The notes beneath the pieces were generated by a model, which searched no databases, was not told the DNA's origin, and saw nothing but the letters and a program-made list of their open reading frames with translations. The translations under genes and the position numbers were made by a program. From positions 1-22,514 of the forward strand of contig JBFWYO010000077.1 in assembly GCA_050186335.1 (NCBI GenBank): a stretch of 22,514 bases of DNA. Reading direction: 5' to 3'. Source of the DNA: JBFWYO01 sp050186335 (GTDB lineage: Bacteria > Pseudomonadota > Alphaproteobacteria > Bin65). This document shows positions 15,030 through 22,514 of this stretch, piece by piece; position 1 is the first letter of the stretch; every line of letters begins with the position of its first letter.

Positions 15030-16013
15030 TCAACGCCGGTATTCGGCTTTGCGCCCGAAGTTATGATGCGCCTCGATGATGCGCACGGTCCCCGACTTGG
15101 AGCGCATGACGATCGAATGCGTCACTGCGCCGTCGCCATACCGCCGCACGCCGCGCACCATCGACCCATCGGTGACGCCGGTCGCGGCGAACATCACGTC
15201 GCCCTTGGCGAGTTCATCCAGCTTGTAGATGCGATTGAGGTCCTGCACGCCGAGCTTGCGTGCGCGGCCGCGTTCGTCGTCGTTGCGGAACAGGAGCTTG
15301 CCCTGCATCTGGCCGCCGATGCAGCGCAGCGCCGCAGCGGCCAGCACGCCTTCGGGCGCGCCGCCGCTGCCGAGATAGATATCCACGCCCGATTCGCCGC
15401 GCGAGGTGGCAATGACACCGCTCACATCGCCGTCGGAAATCAGTTTGATCCGCGCCCCGGCCTCGCGCACCTTGGCGATCAACTCGGCATGACGCGGCCG
15501 ATCCAGGATGCATGCGACCAGATCCGAAAGTTCGAGCTTCTTGGCCTTGGCAAGCTCCTTAAGGTTTTTGGCGGGCGCCTGGTCGAGCGCGACCAGATCG
15601 GGCGGCAGTCCGGCGCCGATCGCGATCTTGTCCATGTAAACGTCCGGCGCGTTCAAAAACCCGCCCTGCTCCGCCATGGCGATGACGGCCAGCGCGTTCT
15701 CGGTGCCCTTGGCGGTAATCGTGGTGCCCTCGAGCGGATCGAGCGCGATATCGATCTTGGGGCCGCCGGCGCCGACTTTCTCGCCGATATACAGCATCGG
15801 CGCCTCGTCGCGCTCGCCTTCGCCGATCACCACCGTGCCGGAGATGCCCAGACTGTTCAGCGCATGGCGCATGGCGTCAACCGCCGCCTGATCGGCCGCC
15901 TTCTCGTCGCCCCGCCCCATCAGGCGCGAGGCCGCCAATGCCGCGGCCTCGGTCACGCGCACCGCTTCGAGCGCCAGATTGCGATCCATGACGGCGTTGA
16001 CGGTATCGGGCAT
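15030..16013 (-). CDS. glpX: Class II fructose-1,6-bisphosphatase (GlpX)
   Basis: The protein has 327 aa from ATG 16013. Substrate- and metal-binding motifs are GEGERDEAPMLYIGE (64-78), LDPLEGTTITAKG (91-103), ISDGDVSGVIA, GSGGAPEGVLAAAALR and ATGVTDGSMVRGV. This sets it apart from class I Fbp. It hydrolyses fructose 1,6-bisphosphate to fructose 6-phosphate in gluconeogenesis and needs a divalent metal; in some autotrophs related enzymes also act on sedoheptulose 1,7-bisphosphate. The frame extends to a GTG at 16052, but the ribosome site GAGG lies within that extension and family similarity starts at MPDTVNAVMDRNLALE, so 16013 is chosen. It lies 57 bases behind hom and directly before recJ, in a conserved alphaproteobacterial gene order (recalled, not checked). 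Confidence 0.96.
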   Translation of the reverse strand: MPDTVNAVMDRNLALEAVRVTEAAALAASRLMGRGDEKAADQAAVDAMRHALNSLGISGTVVIGEGERDEAPMLYIGEKVGAGGPKIDIALDPLEGTTITAKGTENALAVIAMAEQGGFLNAPDVYMDKIAIGAGLPPDLVALDQAPAKNLKELAKAKKLELSDLVACILDRPRHAELIAKVREAGARIKLISDGDVSGVIATSRGESGVDIYLGSGGAPEGVLAAAALRCIGGQMQGKLLFRNDDERGRARKLGVQDLNRIYKLDELAKGDVMFAATGVTDGSMVRGVRRYGDGAVTHSIVMRSKSGTVRIIEAHHNFGRKAEYRR

Positions 16014-16070
16014 GGCGAACCTCGGTTCCTTTTTCAAGATTTGCGAAGGCACGCAGGCTGCGGCGCGCCG

Positions 16071-17360
16071 CTAAAACGACTCGATTCTTATAACACAGGG
16101 CGGCTCGAGAACCGATCCCAGCGCCGCGATTCGCTTCACCGCCCGGTTGATGGCCGCCTCGTTGGTGCCGTGCGTGGTCAATACCACCGGCACCGCCTCG
16201 GTTTCCGACCTGCCGCGCTGCAGCATCGATTCCATCGAAACGTTCTCGTCGCGCAACGCCGCCGACACGTCGGCGATGACGCCCGGCTGGTCCTTGACCA
16301 TCAGCCGCACGTAGTACGAACCGACATGCTGATCCATCGCCGCAGGCTTGCCGACGCGCAGCTTCTCCGCCGGCATGCCGAAGCTCGGCACCTTGTGGCC
16401 GCGCGCGATGTCGATGAGATCGGCGACCACGGCCGACGCCGTCGGGCCCGCCCCCGCGCCGCGGCCTTGAAAGATCGAACGGCCGGCAAAGTCGGACTCG
16501 CACATGATCGCATTGAACACGCCGTCCACATAGGCCAGCGCCACCGATTTCGGCACCATGCACGGGCTGACGCGCTGTTCGACGCCGCGCTCGGTTTCCT
16601 GCGCTGCGCCCAGGAGCTTGATGCGGTACCCGAGCTCGTCGGCGTATTTGATGTCGATCGGCGAAATCCGGCGAATGCCGTCGATATAGACTCCGGCGAA
16701 ATCGACCTGCGTGCCGAAGGCCAGGCTGGTCAGCAGCGAGAGCTTGTGGGCCACGTCGATGCCGTCCACATCGAAGCTCGGATCGGCCTCGGCATAGCCT
16801 TGCGCCTGAGCTTCCGCCAGCACGGTATCGAATGCGCTGCCGGTTTCGCGCATCTGCGTCAGGATGAAGTTGCTGGTGCCGTTCAGGATGCCGTAGACGC
16901 GCTTGATGCGGTTCGCCGCCAAGCCTTCGCGAAACGCCTTGATGATGGGGATGCCGCCGGCGACCGCGGGCTCGAACGACAGATTGACGCCCTTGGCTTC
17001 GGCGGCGCGCGCCAGCGCCGTGCCGTGATGCGCGAGCAACGCCTTGTTCGCCGTGACGACGTGCCGGCCGCGCGCGATCGCCGCCTCGCAAACGGCTTTG
17101 GCGATGCCGTCCGAGCCGCCGATCAGTTCCACGATCGCGTCGGCATCGGCCTCGCGCGCCATGGCCACCGCGTCGTCGAACCAGCGCAGTTTTTCGGTGT
17201 CGACGCCGCGATACCGGCTTTTGTCCCGCGCCGAGATCCCGGTCACGACCATCTTCCGGCCGCAGCGCTCGGCCAGCAGCGCGGCCTGGTCGTGCAACAA
17301 TTTGAGCGTGCCGCCGCCGACCGTTCCCAGGCCGGCGATCGCAATCTTCAAGTCCGCCAT
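16071..17360 (-). CDS. hom: Homoserine dehydrogenase with C-terminal ACT domain
   Basis: The protein has 429 aa. It has an NAD(P)-binding Rossmann start (IAIAGLGTVGGGTL, 6-19), TANKALLA with K106, the substrate segment NGTSNFILTQM (160-170) and the catalytic stretch ADPSFDVDGIDVAHKLSLL with K206. An ACT domain (about 348-420) usually confers threonine feedback inhibition. It reduces aspartate semialdehyde to homoserine, the branch point to threonine and methionine. The open frame extends to 17672, but that part is antisense-like. The ATG at 17360 overlaps the aminotransferase stop as TGATG, so the two are translationally coupled. That pairing suggests the aminotransferase also works in aspartate-family amino acid metabolism. 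No transcription attenuator is visible. Confidence 0.97.
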   Translation of the reverse strand: MADLKIAIAGLGTVGGGTLKLLHDQAALLAERCGRKMVVTGISARDKSRYRGVDTEKLRWFDDAVAMAREADADAIVELIGGSDGIAKAVCEAAIARGRHVVTANKALLAHHGTALARAAEAKGVNLSFEPAVAGGIPIIKAFREGLAANRIKRVYGILNGTSNFILTQMRETGSAFDTVLAEAQAQGYAEADPSFDVDGIDVAHKLSLLTSLAFGTQVDFAGVYIDGIRRISPIDIKYADELGYRIKLLGAAQETERGVEQRVSPCMVPKSVALAYVDGVFNAIMCESDFAGRSIFQGRGAGAGPTASAVVADLIDIARGHKVPSFGMPAEKLRVGKPAAMDQHVGSYYVRLMVKDQPGVIADVSAALRDENVSMESMLQRGRSETEAVPVVLTTHGTNEAAINRAVKRIAALGSVLEPPCVIRIESF

Positions 17361-18610
17361 CAGGACGCCACCGCTCGCTTCGTGCCGGCGGCGGGCGCGG
17401 CCTTGACCGAACCCGGCGGCTCCGACTGCGTATTGCCGCCGTGCAGGAACGTCTTGATATTGCGCACGGCCTGCCGAATGCGTTGCGGGTTCTCCACCAG
17501 CGCGATGCGCAGCCAGCCTTCGCCGTACTCGCCGAAGCCGATCCCGGGCGACACCGCGACCTTGGCGTGTTCCAGCAGCATCTTGGAAAATTCCATCGAG
17601 CCGAAATGCGCGAACGCGGTCGGCAGCGGCACCCACGCGAACATGGTGGCCGGCGGGCTGGGCACATTCCACCCCGCCGCGCGCAGGCCCGATATCAACA
17701 CGTCGCGGCGCTCCTTGTAGAGGTGCCGCGCCTCGTCGACGCAGTCCTGCGGACCGTTCAGCGCCGCGGTCGCCGCCACCTGAATCGGCGTGAAGGCGCC
17801 GTAGTCGACGTAGGATTTGACGTGCGCCAGCGCGCCGACCAGCTTTTTCGAACCGCAGGCAAATCCCATGCGCCAGCCCGGCATCGAGTAGGTCTTGCTG
17901 AACGAATTGATTTCGATCGCGATGTCCTTGGCGCCCGGCACCTGCAGGATCGAGACCGGCGGGTTTTCGTCGAAATAGATTTCGGCATAGGCCAGATCGG
18001 AGATCACGTAGATGCCGTGATGGCGCGCGAAATCGACGATCTGCCCGTAAAAATTCAGATCGGCGACCTGGGCCGTCGGATTGGACGGAAAATTGACCAC
18101 CAGCGCGAGGGGCTTGGGCACCGAATGGCGGACCGCGCGTTCGAGCTCCTTCATGAAATCGTGGTTCGGCGTCATCGGAATGTGCCGGATTGCCGCCCCC
18201 GCCATGATGAATGCATAAGCGTGGATCGGGTAGGTCGGATTCGGCACCAGCACGACATCGCCGGGCCCGGTGATGGCCTGGGCTAGATTGACCAGGCCCT
18301 CCTTCGAGCCAAGCGTAACCACTGCCTCTTTCTCGGGGTCGATGTCGACGTTGAAGCGCCGCGCGTAGTAGTTGGAGATCGCCTTGCGCAGGCCGGGAAT
18401 GCCGCGCGACGACGAATACCGGTGCGTGCGCGGATTGTTGACCGCCTCGACCAGCTTATCGACGATATGCTTGGGCGTCGGTCCATCGGGATTGCCCATG
18501 CCGAAATCGATGATGTCCTCGGCGCGGGCGCGGGCGCGGGATTTCATCGCGTTGACTTCGGCGAACAGGTACGGCGGCAGGCGCTTGATGCGGTAAAATT
18601 CTTCTTCCAT
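17360..18610 (-). CDS. Class I/II PLP-dependent aminotransferase (AlaC / LL-DAP aminotransferase-like)
   Basis: The protein has 416 aa. It is a fold-type I PLP enzyme: RYSSSRGIPGLRKAI (64-76), the YPNP-like NPTYPIHAY (124-132), N177 in FPSNPTA, D205 and Y208 in SDLAYAE, the PLP lysine K239 in NSFSKTYSMPGWRMGF with R247, and the carboxylate-binding arginine near GEGWLRIAL. Members next to hom in alphaproteobacteria are often labelled LL-diaminopimelate aminotransferase, but E. coli AlaC-like alanine transaminases look the same, so the substrate is left open between alanine, aspartate and related amino acids. The C-terminal tail after about residue 395 is Pro/Ala-rich and probably disordered. 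It leads the hom-glpX-recJ operon. A 151-base gap with a hairpin separates it from the lipoprotein gene upstream. The ribosome site is weak. Confidence 0.92.
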   Translation of the reverse strand: MEEEFYRIKRLPPYLFAEVNAMKSRARARAEDIIDFGMGNPDGPTPKHIVDKLVEAVNNPRTHRYSSSRGIPGLRKAISNYYARRFNVDIDPEKEAVVTLGSKEGLVNLAQAITGPGDVVLVPNPTYPIHAYAFIMAGAAIRHIPMTPNHDFMKELERAVRHSVPKPLALVVNFPSNPTAQVADLNFYGQIVDFARHHGIYVISDLAYAEIYFDENPPVSILQVPGAKDIAIEINSFSKTYSMPGWRMGFACGSKKLVGALAHVKSYVDYGAFTPIQVAATAALNGPQDCVDEARHLYKERRDVLISGLRAAGWNVPSPPATMFAWVPLPTAFAHFGSMEFSKMLLEHAKVAVSPGIGFGEYGEGWLRIALVENPQRIRQAVRNIKTFLHGGNTQSEPPGSVKAAPAAGTKRAVAS

Positions 18611-18674
18611 GACGGTTACTCGTATGAAGAGACGGCCCGGCGCACGGCGATGGCGCGGGTCGATGGCATTCGTG

Positions 18675-18694
18675 CGGGCGGAATGTTCCGCCCG
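18675..18694 (-). terminator. Hairpin behind the OmpA-like lipoprotein gene (weak terminator)
   Basis: CGGGCGGA-ATGT-TCCGCCCG forms a perfect 8-bp stem with a 4-base loop in the gap between the lipoprotein stop and the aminotransferase start. No T-run follows on the minus strand, so it may only partly stop transcription or be a leader structure. Confidence 0.4.
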
Positions 18695-18761
18695 GCCGGT
18701 GCGAAGGATGTTTCGGGTTCGCCGTCGCCAGACAGTACGCGCCCCCTCAAGTCGGTCGGCG

Positions 18762-19589
18762 CTATCGCCGAGCGCCGTCGATGAACACCGCTACCCGGCT
18801 GTTCCGTGCATCCGCTGTTGCATCGCCTTTGGGCGCGACCGGTTGCGAGTCGCCCATGCTGACCAGTTGGATGTCTTCCGGTTTGACGCCCAGGCTGATC
18901 AACCCGCCGGCGATGGCCCTAGCTCGAGCTTCCGACTGGGCCATTTTCTTCTGGCGATCCTGCGCGGGATCCGCGTCGAGATTTGCCGTCACGGAATGAC
19001 CGACCAGGCGAATCTTGCCGCCGACCGCACGATGCAGTTCGGCGATGTTGACGACGGTACGGCCGCTGCCCGGCGGCAGACCGGTCGCGTCCGGCACGAA
19101 CTGTATGTTGGCGACGAACCCGCCCGGACCGACCGACAATTCGAGTCGGCGCGGCGGCGGCTGATTCGCGCGCTGCTGCGCCTGAATCGCGGCCTGGCGC
19201 TCGGCCATCGCCTGGCGCTGCGCGATTTCCGCCGCGCTCGGCGGCGTAAACACGGTCGGACGCACATTCGCCTTGGGATCGGTCGTTACCGTCGGCTTGG
19301 TCTCCTGACCGGCGATCGGGCCGTCGACATGGCGCGCATTCGCGCGGTCAGCCATCAGCCCTTCCTGGATTTGCAGGCGCTGCGCCGGGGTCGTGGTATC
19401 GGGGCGCTTGTCCGGCACGCTCGACAGATTGGGATACGGTGCGTTGGGGTCGGACGGCGATACGCGCCGCGTTTCGGCCTTCGGTTCGTCCTTGGAGAAC
19501 CAAGAGCAGCCGCCCAACGCGAGGCTAGCCACCAGTGCGCCGACGAGGTTGGCGCGGAATCCGGTCAGGTGCGGCTTGAGCTTCGACAT
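18762..19589 (-). CDS. OmpA-family peptidoglycan-associated lipoprotein
   Basis: The protein has 275 aa from ATG 19589. A lipoprotein signal is visible: a charged start, then NLVGALVASLALGGC with the lipobox cysteine at residue 28. A long Pro/Gln-rich linker with a QAMAERQAAIQAQQRA helix leads to a C-terminal OmpA-like domain (about 165-270) containing KIRLVGHSVT, SEARARAIAGGLISLGV and ARNSRVAVFI. In OmpA/Pal domains an Asp after GH-[ST] and an Arg in the LSxxRA helix bind diaminopimelate of peptidoglycan. Here the Asp position reads V in GHSVT, so binding may be altered. The likely role is outer membrane-peptidoglycan tethering. A GGAG/ACGGAA ribosome region precedes the start. The upstream frame to 19688 is unsupported. 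It is transcribed divergently from the PHA synthase. Confidence 0.86.
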   Translation of the reverse strand: MSKLKPHLTGFRANLVGALVASLALGGCSWFSKDEPKAETRRVSPSDPNAPYPNLSSVPDKRPDTTTPAQRLQIQEGLMADRANARHVDGPIAGQETKPTVTTDPKANVRPTVFTPPSAAEIAQRQAMAERQAAIQAQQRANQPPPRRLELSVGPGGFVANIQFVPDATGLPPGSGRTVVNIAELHRAVGGKIRLVGHSVTANLDADPAQDRQKKMAQSEARARAIAGGLISLGVKPEDIQLVSMGDSQPVAPKGDATADARNSRVAVFIDGARR

Positions 19590-19885
19590 GCGACGTTCCG
19601 TAGCTCCCAGTTTGGCGGTGCCCCCAAATTCGAGCAATTCCGCCGGTTTTGCAATCACGCACGGTTGTTGTAAGTAATCGGGGGCCAAGGTTTAATACAA
19701 ATGGCCGGTGTGTGCCAGAGTCACTGTGCCGCTGCGATTTGACCTTTTTGTGGCGGGATTCGTGACGCTTATCGTCTGGCCGCCCTACGCCGATCCGTTC
19801 GTCGCACGACGATCGAGGCCGCCCACCTCGTCCCGACACAGCACGCCGGACTGCCGCTAACGTTCACGACCACGACAGGTTGATT
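19590..19885. other. Divergent intergenic region between the lipoprotein and PHA synthase genes
   Basis: This 296-base gap must hold promoters for both genes. I see an isolated TTGACC (around 19738) toward phaC and AT-rich spots near 19690-19700, but no convincing -35/-10 pair. There is no FNR box and no PhaR-like CTGC/GCAG palindrome. The short inverted repeat CGTCG-CA-CGACG near 19800 is the only symmetry noted. No small ORF looks coding. Confidence 0.4.
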
Positions 19886-21688
19886 ATGGCCGACGCCAAG
19901 ACCGCGCATCTGGACCCTCAAAAACAGGCCGAGTTGGCCGCCGACATGGCGCGAATCGCCGACCGTAGCCGGAAACTGGTGACCGAATTCCTGGCCAAGA
20001 ACGCCGATGCCAAGGACAAGCCGAATCTGGATCCGCTGAATATCGGCGGCGCGTTCATGGCGTTGACCCAGAAGATGATGGAGAACCCGGCCAAGCTTTG
20101 GGAGGCCCAAGCCAGCCTTTGGCAGGATTATATGAATCTTTGGCAATCGGCGGCCACGCGCTTCCTCGGCGGCGAGGCCAAACCGGTCGCCGAACCGACG
20201 GCGGAGGATCGGCGCTTCAAGGACGACACGTGGAGCGAAAACCTGCTGTTCGACTTCATCAAGCAATCGTATCTGCTGAGCGCCCGCTGGCTGCAATCGA
20301 CCGTGCAGAACGTCGAGGGGCTTGATGAGAAAACCGCGAAGAAGGTCGATTTCTATACCAAGCAGTATGTCGACGCGATGGCGCCGAGCAATTTCGTCGC
20401 GACCAATCCCGAAGTGCTGCGCGCGACCCTGGAATCCGGCGGCCAGAATCTGGTCCGCGGGCTCGAGAATCTGCTCGACGATCTGGAACGCGGCAAGGGC
20501 AAGCTCGCGATCAGCATGACCGACATGAACGCCTTCAAGGTCGGCGAAAACATCGCCGTGACGCCCGGCAAGGTGGTCTACCAGAACGATCTCATTCAAT
20601 TGCTGCAGTACGCGCCGACCACGACCGAGGTCTACAAGCGGCCGCTGCTCATCATCCCGCCCTGGATCAACAAGTTCTACATTCTGGATCTGCGCGACAA
20701 AAACTCGTTCATCAAATGGGCGACCGAACAGGGCCATACCGTGTTCGTCGTTTCCTGGGTCAATCCGGACGAGAAGCTCGCGGCGAAAACCTTCGAGGAC
20801 TACATGGTCGAAGGCCCGCTCGCCGCGTTCGACGCGATCGAAAAGGCGACCGGCGAGAAGGAACTCAACGTCATCGGCTACTGCCTGGGCGGCACGCTGC
20901 TCGCCTCGACGCTGGCCTATCTCGCGGCCAAGGGCGGCGCGGAGCGCGTGAAAAGCGCGACCTACTTCACGACGTTGGTCGATTTCGCGGACGCCGGCGA
21001 TCTCAGCGTGTTCATCGACGAGGAACAACTGGCCGGCCTGGAAGCGAAGATGTCCGAGAAGGGCTATCTCGACGCGTCCGACATGTCGACGACGTTCAAC
21101 ATGCTGCGCGCGAACGACCTGATCTGGTCGTTCGTGATCAACAATTACCTGCTCGGCAAGGATCCGTTCCCGTTCGATCTGCTGTACTGGAACTCGGATT
21201 CGACGCGCATGCCCGCGGCGATGCACAGTTTCTACCTGCGCAACATGTATCTGAAGAACGACCTGGTGAAGCCGGGCGCGCTGAAGCTCAAGGGCGTGCC
21301 GATCGACCTCGGCAAGATCAAGGTTCCGACCCTGATCCTGTCGACCAAGGAGGATCACATCGCACCCTGGAAGGCGACTTACGCCGCAACCCAGCTTTAC
21401 GGCGGGCCGGTCAAATTCTTGTTATCGGCGTCCGGACACATCGCCGGTGTGGTAAACCCGCCCGGCGCCAAGAAATACTGTCACTGGATCGGCGACAAGG
21501 ATTTGCCGGCCGATCCGGAAGCCTGGTTTGCCGCAGCGAAGGAGATACCCGGCTCGTGGTGGCCGGAATGGGGGAAATGGATCGCCAAGTTCGGGGGGGA
21601 CAAGGTGCCGGCGCGCCAACCGGGCGACGGCAAATTGAAGCCAATTGAGGATGCGCCCGGTTCGTACGTAAAAGTGAAGGTCGGCTGA
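19886..21688 (+). CDS. phaC: Class I poly(3-hydroxyalkanoate) synthase
   Basis: The protein has 600 aa, typical of class I PhaC. The catalytic triad of this alpha/beta-hydrolase family is complete: nucleophile C333 in the lipase-like box GYCLGG, D490 in KEDHIAPW and H518 in SGHIAGVVNPP. The N-terminal domain (about 1-200) contains the usual NPAKLWEAQASLWQDYMNLW and DDTWSENLLFDFIKQSYLL. It polymerises (R)-3-hydroxyacyl-CoA to PHA storage granules. ATG 19886 is preferred over TTG 19880, with ACAGG as ribosome site. The synthase stands without phaA, phaB, phaZ, phasin or phaR beside it, so the rest of the pathway must lie elsewhere. The serine protease gene follows 44 bases on and may be co-transcribed. 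Confidence 0.96.
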   Translation: MADAKTAHLDPQKQAELAADMARIADRSRKLVTEFLAKNADAKDKPNLDPLNIGGAFMALTQKMMENPAKLWEAQASLWQDYMNLWQSAATRFLGGEAKPVAEPTAEDRRFKDDTWSENLLFDFIKQSYLLSARWLQSTVQNVEGLDEKTAKKVDFYTKQYVDAMAPSNFVATNPEVLRATLESGGQNLVRGLENLLDDLERGKGKLAISMTDMNAFKVGENIAVTPGKVVYQNDLIQLLQYAPTTTEVYKRPLLIIPPWINKFYILDLRDKNSFIKWATEQGHTVFVVSWVNPDEKLAAKTFEDYMVEGPLAAFDAIEKATGEKELNVIGYCLGGTLLASTLAYLAAKGGAERVKSATYFTTLVDFADAGDLSVFIDEEQLAGLEAKMSEKGYLDASDMSTTFNMLRANDLIWSFVINNYLLGKDPFPFDLLYWNSDSTRMPAAMHSFYLRNMYLKNDLVKPGALKLKGVPIDLGKIKVPTLILSTKEDHIAPWKATYAATQLYGGPVKFLLSASGHIAGVVNPPGAKKYCHWIGDKDLPADPEAWFAAAKEIPGSWWPEWGKWIAKFGGDKVPARQPGDGKLKPIEDAPGSYVKVKVG

Positions 21689-21732
21689 TCGCCATTCCGA
21701 GTCCCTTGGAGCCCCTCCCCCTAGGAGCCCAC

Positions 21733-22514
21733 ATGCGTCTGATCCCCACTACGCTTACCGTTGCGGCCGCCGTTCTGCTCGCGCTGGCGACCCCGGCGGC
21801 GGCCGAGCAATCCGGCGGCGTCAACGGCCGCCCAGGCACCAATCCCGGCACCAACCCGGGCACGACCAACAGGGGCGGCCCCGACGCGCCCGGCATGCAG
21901 CAGCAGCGCCAGTTCCAGCCGGGACCGGTCAATCCCGGCACTACGCCGAACCAGCCGCCGTACCAACGCGACGACGGCCGCGCCTATGTGCCGCCGTCGA
22001 CGCTGCAGCAGCGGCCGATCCAGCCGCCGATCGACCGCCAGTACCGTTCGGTCGGCTCGGGCACCGGTTTTTATGTCAACCGGCAGGGCCAGATCATGAC
22101 CAGCTTCCATGTCGTGGCCAACTGCTCGGCGATCCGTATCAAGGCGGCCGGCAAGCAGTTCGAGCCGGCCACCATCATCGCGCGCGACCAGGCCAACGAT
22201 CTCGCCCTGCTCCAGGCCAGTCCGAATCCGGCCGCCGGCCGGCTGCGCGTCGGCACGGAAATCCGCGCCGGCGAGAACATCGTCGTATACGGGTTTCCGC
22301 TGTCGAGCGAATTGTCGTCGACCGGCAGCGTCACCACCGGCATCGTCAATTCGACCGCCGGGCTGAAGGACGATCCGCGCTATCTGCAAATCTCGGCGCC
22401 CATCCAGCCGGGCAACAGCGGCGGCCCGCTGCTCGACGGCAACGGCAGCATCGTCGGCATCATCCGCGCGCAATATGTCGGCCTGCGCATCCAGAATGTG
22501 AACTTCGCGGTCAA
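21733..22514 (+). CDS. Exported trypsin-like (HtrA/S1C-type) serine protease, 5' part
   Basis: The frame is open from ATG 21733 to the window end (260 codons seen), with AGGAG as a well-placed ribosome site. A signal peptide (MRLIPTTLTVAAAVLLALATPAAA) is followed by a low-complexity linker, about residues 25-100, with repeated NPGT units and many Gln/Pro. The protease domain starts near GSGTGFYVNRQG. The triad is complete: H126 (TSFHVVANC), D156 (ANDLALLQ) and S229 (QPGNSGGPLLD), with the usual oxyanion glycines. It is therefore predicted to be an active periplasmic or secreted protease. Whether a PDZ domain follows is outside the window. The Asn/Gly/Pro linker is unlike DegP, so it may instead belong to the smaller trypsin-like group without PDZ. 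The 44-base gap after phaC lacks a terminator. Confidence 0.9.
   Translation, partial: MRLIPTTLTVAAAVLLALATPAAAEQSGGVNGRPGTNPGTNPGTTNRGGPDAPGMQQQRQFQPGPVNPGTTPNQPPYQRDDGRAYVPPSTLQQRPIQPPIDRQYRSVGSGTGFYVNRQGQIMTSFHVVANCSAIRIKAAGKQFEPATIIARDQANDLALLQASPNPAAGRLRVGTEIRAGENIVVYGFPLSSELSSTGSVTTGIVNSTAGLKDDPRYLQISAPIQPGNSGGPLLDGNGSIVGIIRAQYVGLRIQNVNFAV

Noticed and set aside
13258..15066. A 602-codon plus-strand frame
   Set aside because: It is the antisense shadow of recJ, with Arg/Gln/His-rich composition and no motif.
14817..17720. A 967-codon plus-strand frame
   Set aside because: It runs opposite recJ, glpX, hom and the aminotransferase, whose motifs are unmistakable, and has shadow composition with no recognisable domain.
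19769..21358. A 529-codon minus-strand frame
   Set aside because: It is antisense to phaC, which has a complete catalytic triad.
21721..22473. A 250-codon minus-strand frame near the right end
   Set aside because: It is antisense to the protease gene, whose signal peptide, ribosome site and triad are all in order on the plus strand.
1..22514. Search for CRISPR arrays, insertion sequences, prophage, integrase or toxin-antitoxin genes
   Set aside because: No regularly spaced repeats, transposase or integrase motifs, or small paired toxin/antitoxin frames were seen. The tRNA-Glu is intact with no attachment-site duplication noticed.

Overview
The window reads as a chromosomal segment of a GC-rich alphaproteobacterium; the order cannot be fixed from this stretch alone. 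The evidence is the codon usage, an FNR/FixK-type regulator with the alphaproteobacterial CX2CX7C cysteine spacing, a class I polyhydroxyalkanoate (PHA) synthase, a TRAP-transporter binding protein, and an aminotransferase-hom-glpX-recJ run that I recall as typical of this class. There is no sign of phage, transposon, CRISPR or recent transfer; it looks like ordinary chromosome with one regulatory island of interest.

Left part (1-5066). The 3' end of a DctP-type binding protein closes with a strong hairpin. Next comes a compact stress island: two equal-length (278 aa) paralogous double-domain universal stress proteins flanking an Hsp20 chaperone, then a small GNAT-like protein, then a divergently transcribed Fnr regulator with a complete set of iron-sulfur cysteines. 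Two FNR-type boxes bracket the GNAT-like gene. One is a perfect palindrome between the GNAT-like gene and fnr. The other lies exactly where a class II activator should sit ahead of usp-hsp20. The inferred logic is an oxygen- or redox-sensing regulator switching on chaperone and Usp proteins, comparable in idea to dormancy regulons such as mycobacterial DosR. A glutathione S-transferase gene ends convergently with fnr.

Middle (5067-9637). This holds a two-gene RND efflux operon, a periplasmic adaptor and an AcrB/MdtB-like permease with all key proton-relay residues. No regulator or TolC-like channel is encoded beside it.

Right part (9675-19589). Everything here is on the minus strand. In transcription order it runs: OmpA-like lipoprotein, class I aminotransferase, homoserine dehydrogenase (stop/start overlap), GlpX fructose-1,6-bisphosphatase, RecJ exonuclease, tRNA-Glu(UUC), an FkbM-type methyltransferase with an unassigned C-terminal domain, a CapA-like phosphatase-fold protein, and a proline-rich exported protein. 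The aminotransferase and hom belong to aspartate-family amino acid metabolism; glpX and recJ are closely packed behind them.

Right end (19886-22514, plus strand). A PHA synthase with C-D-H triad is followed by the start of an exported trypsin/HtrA-like serine protease that runs off the window.
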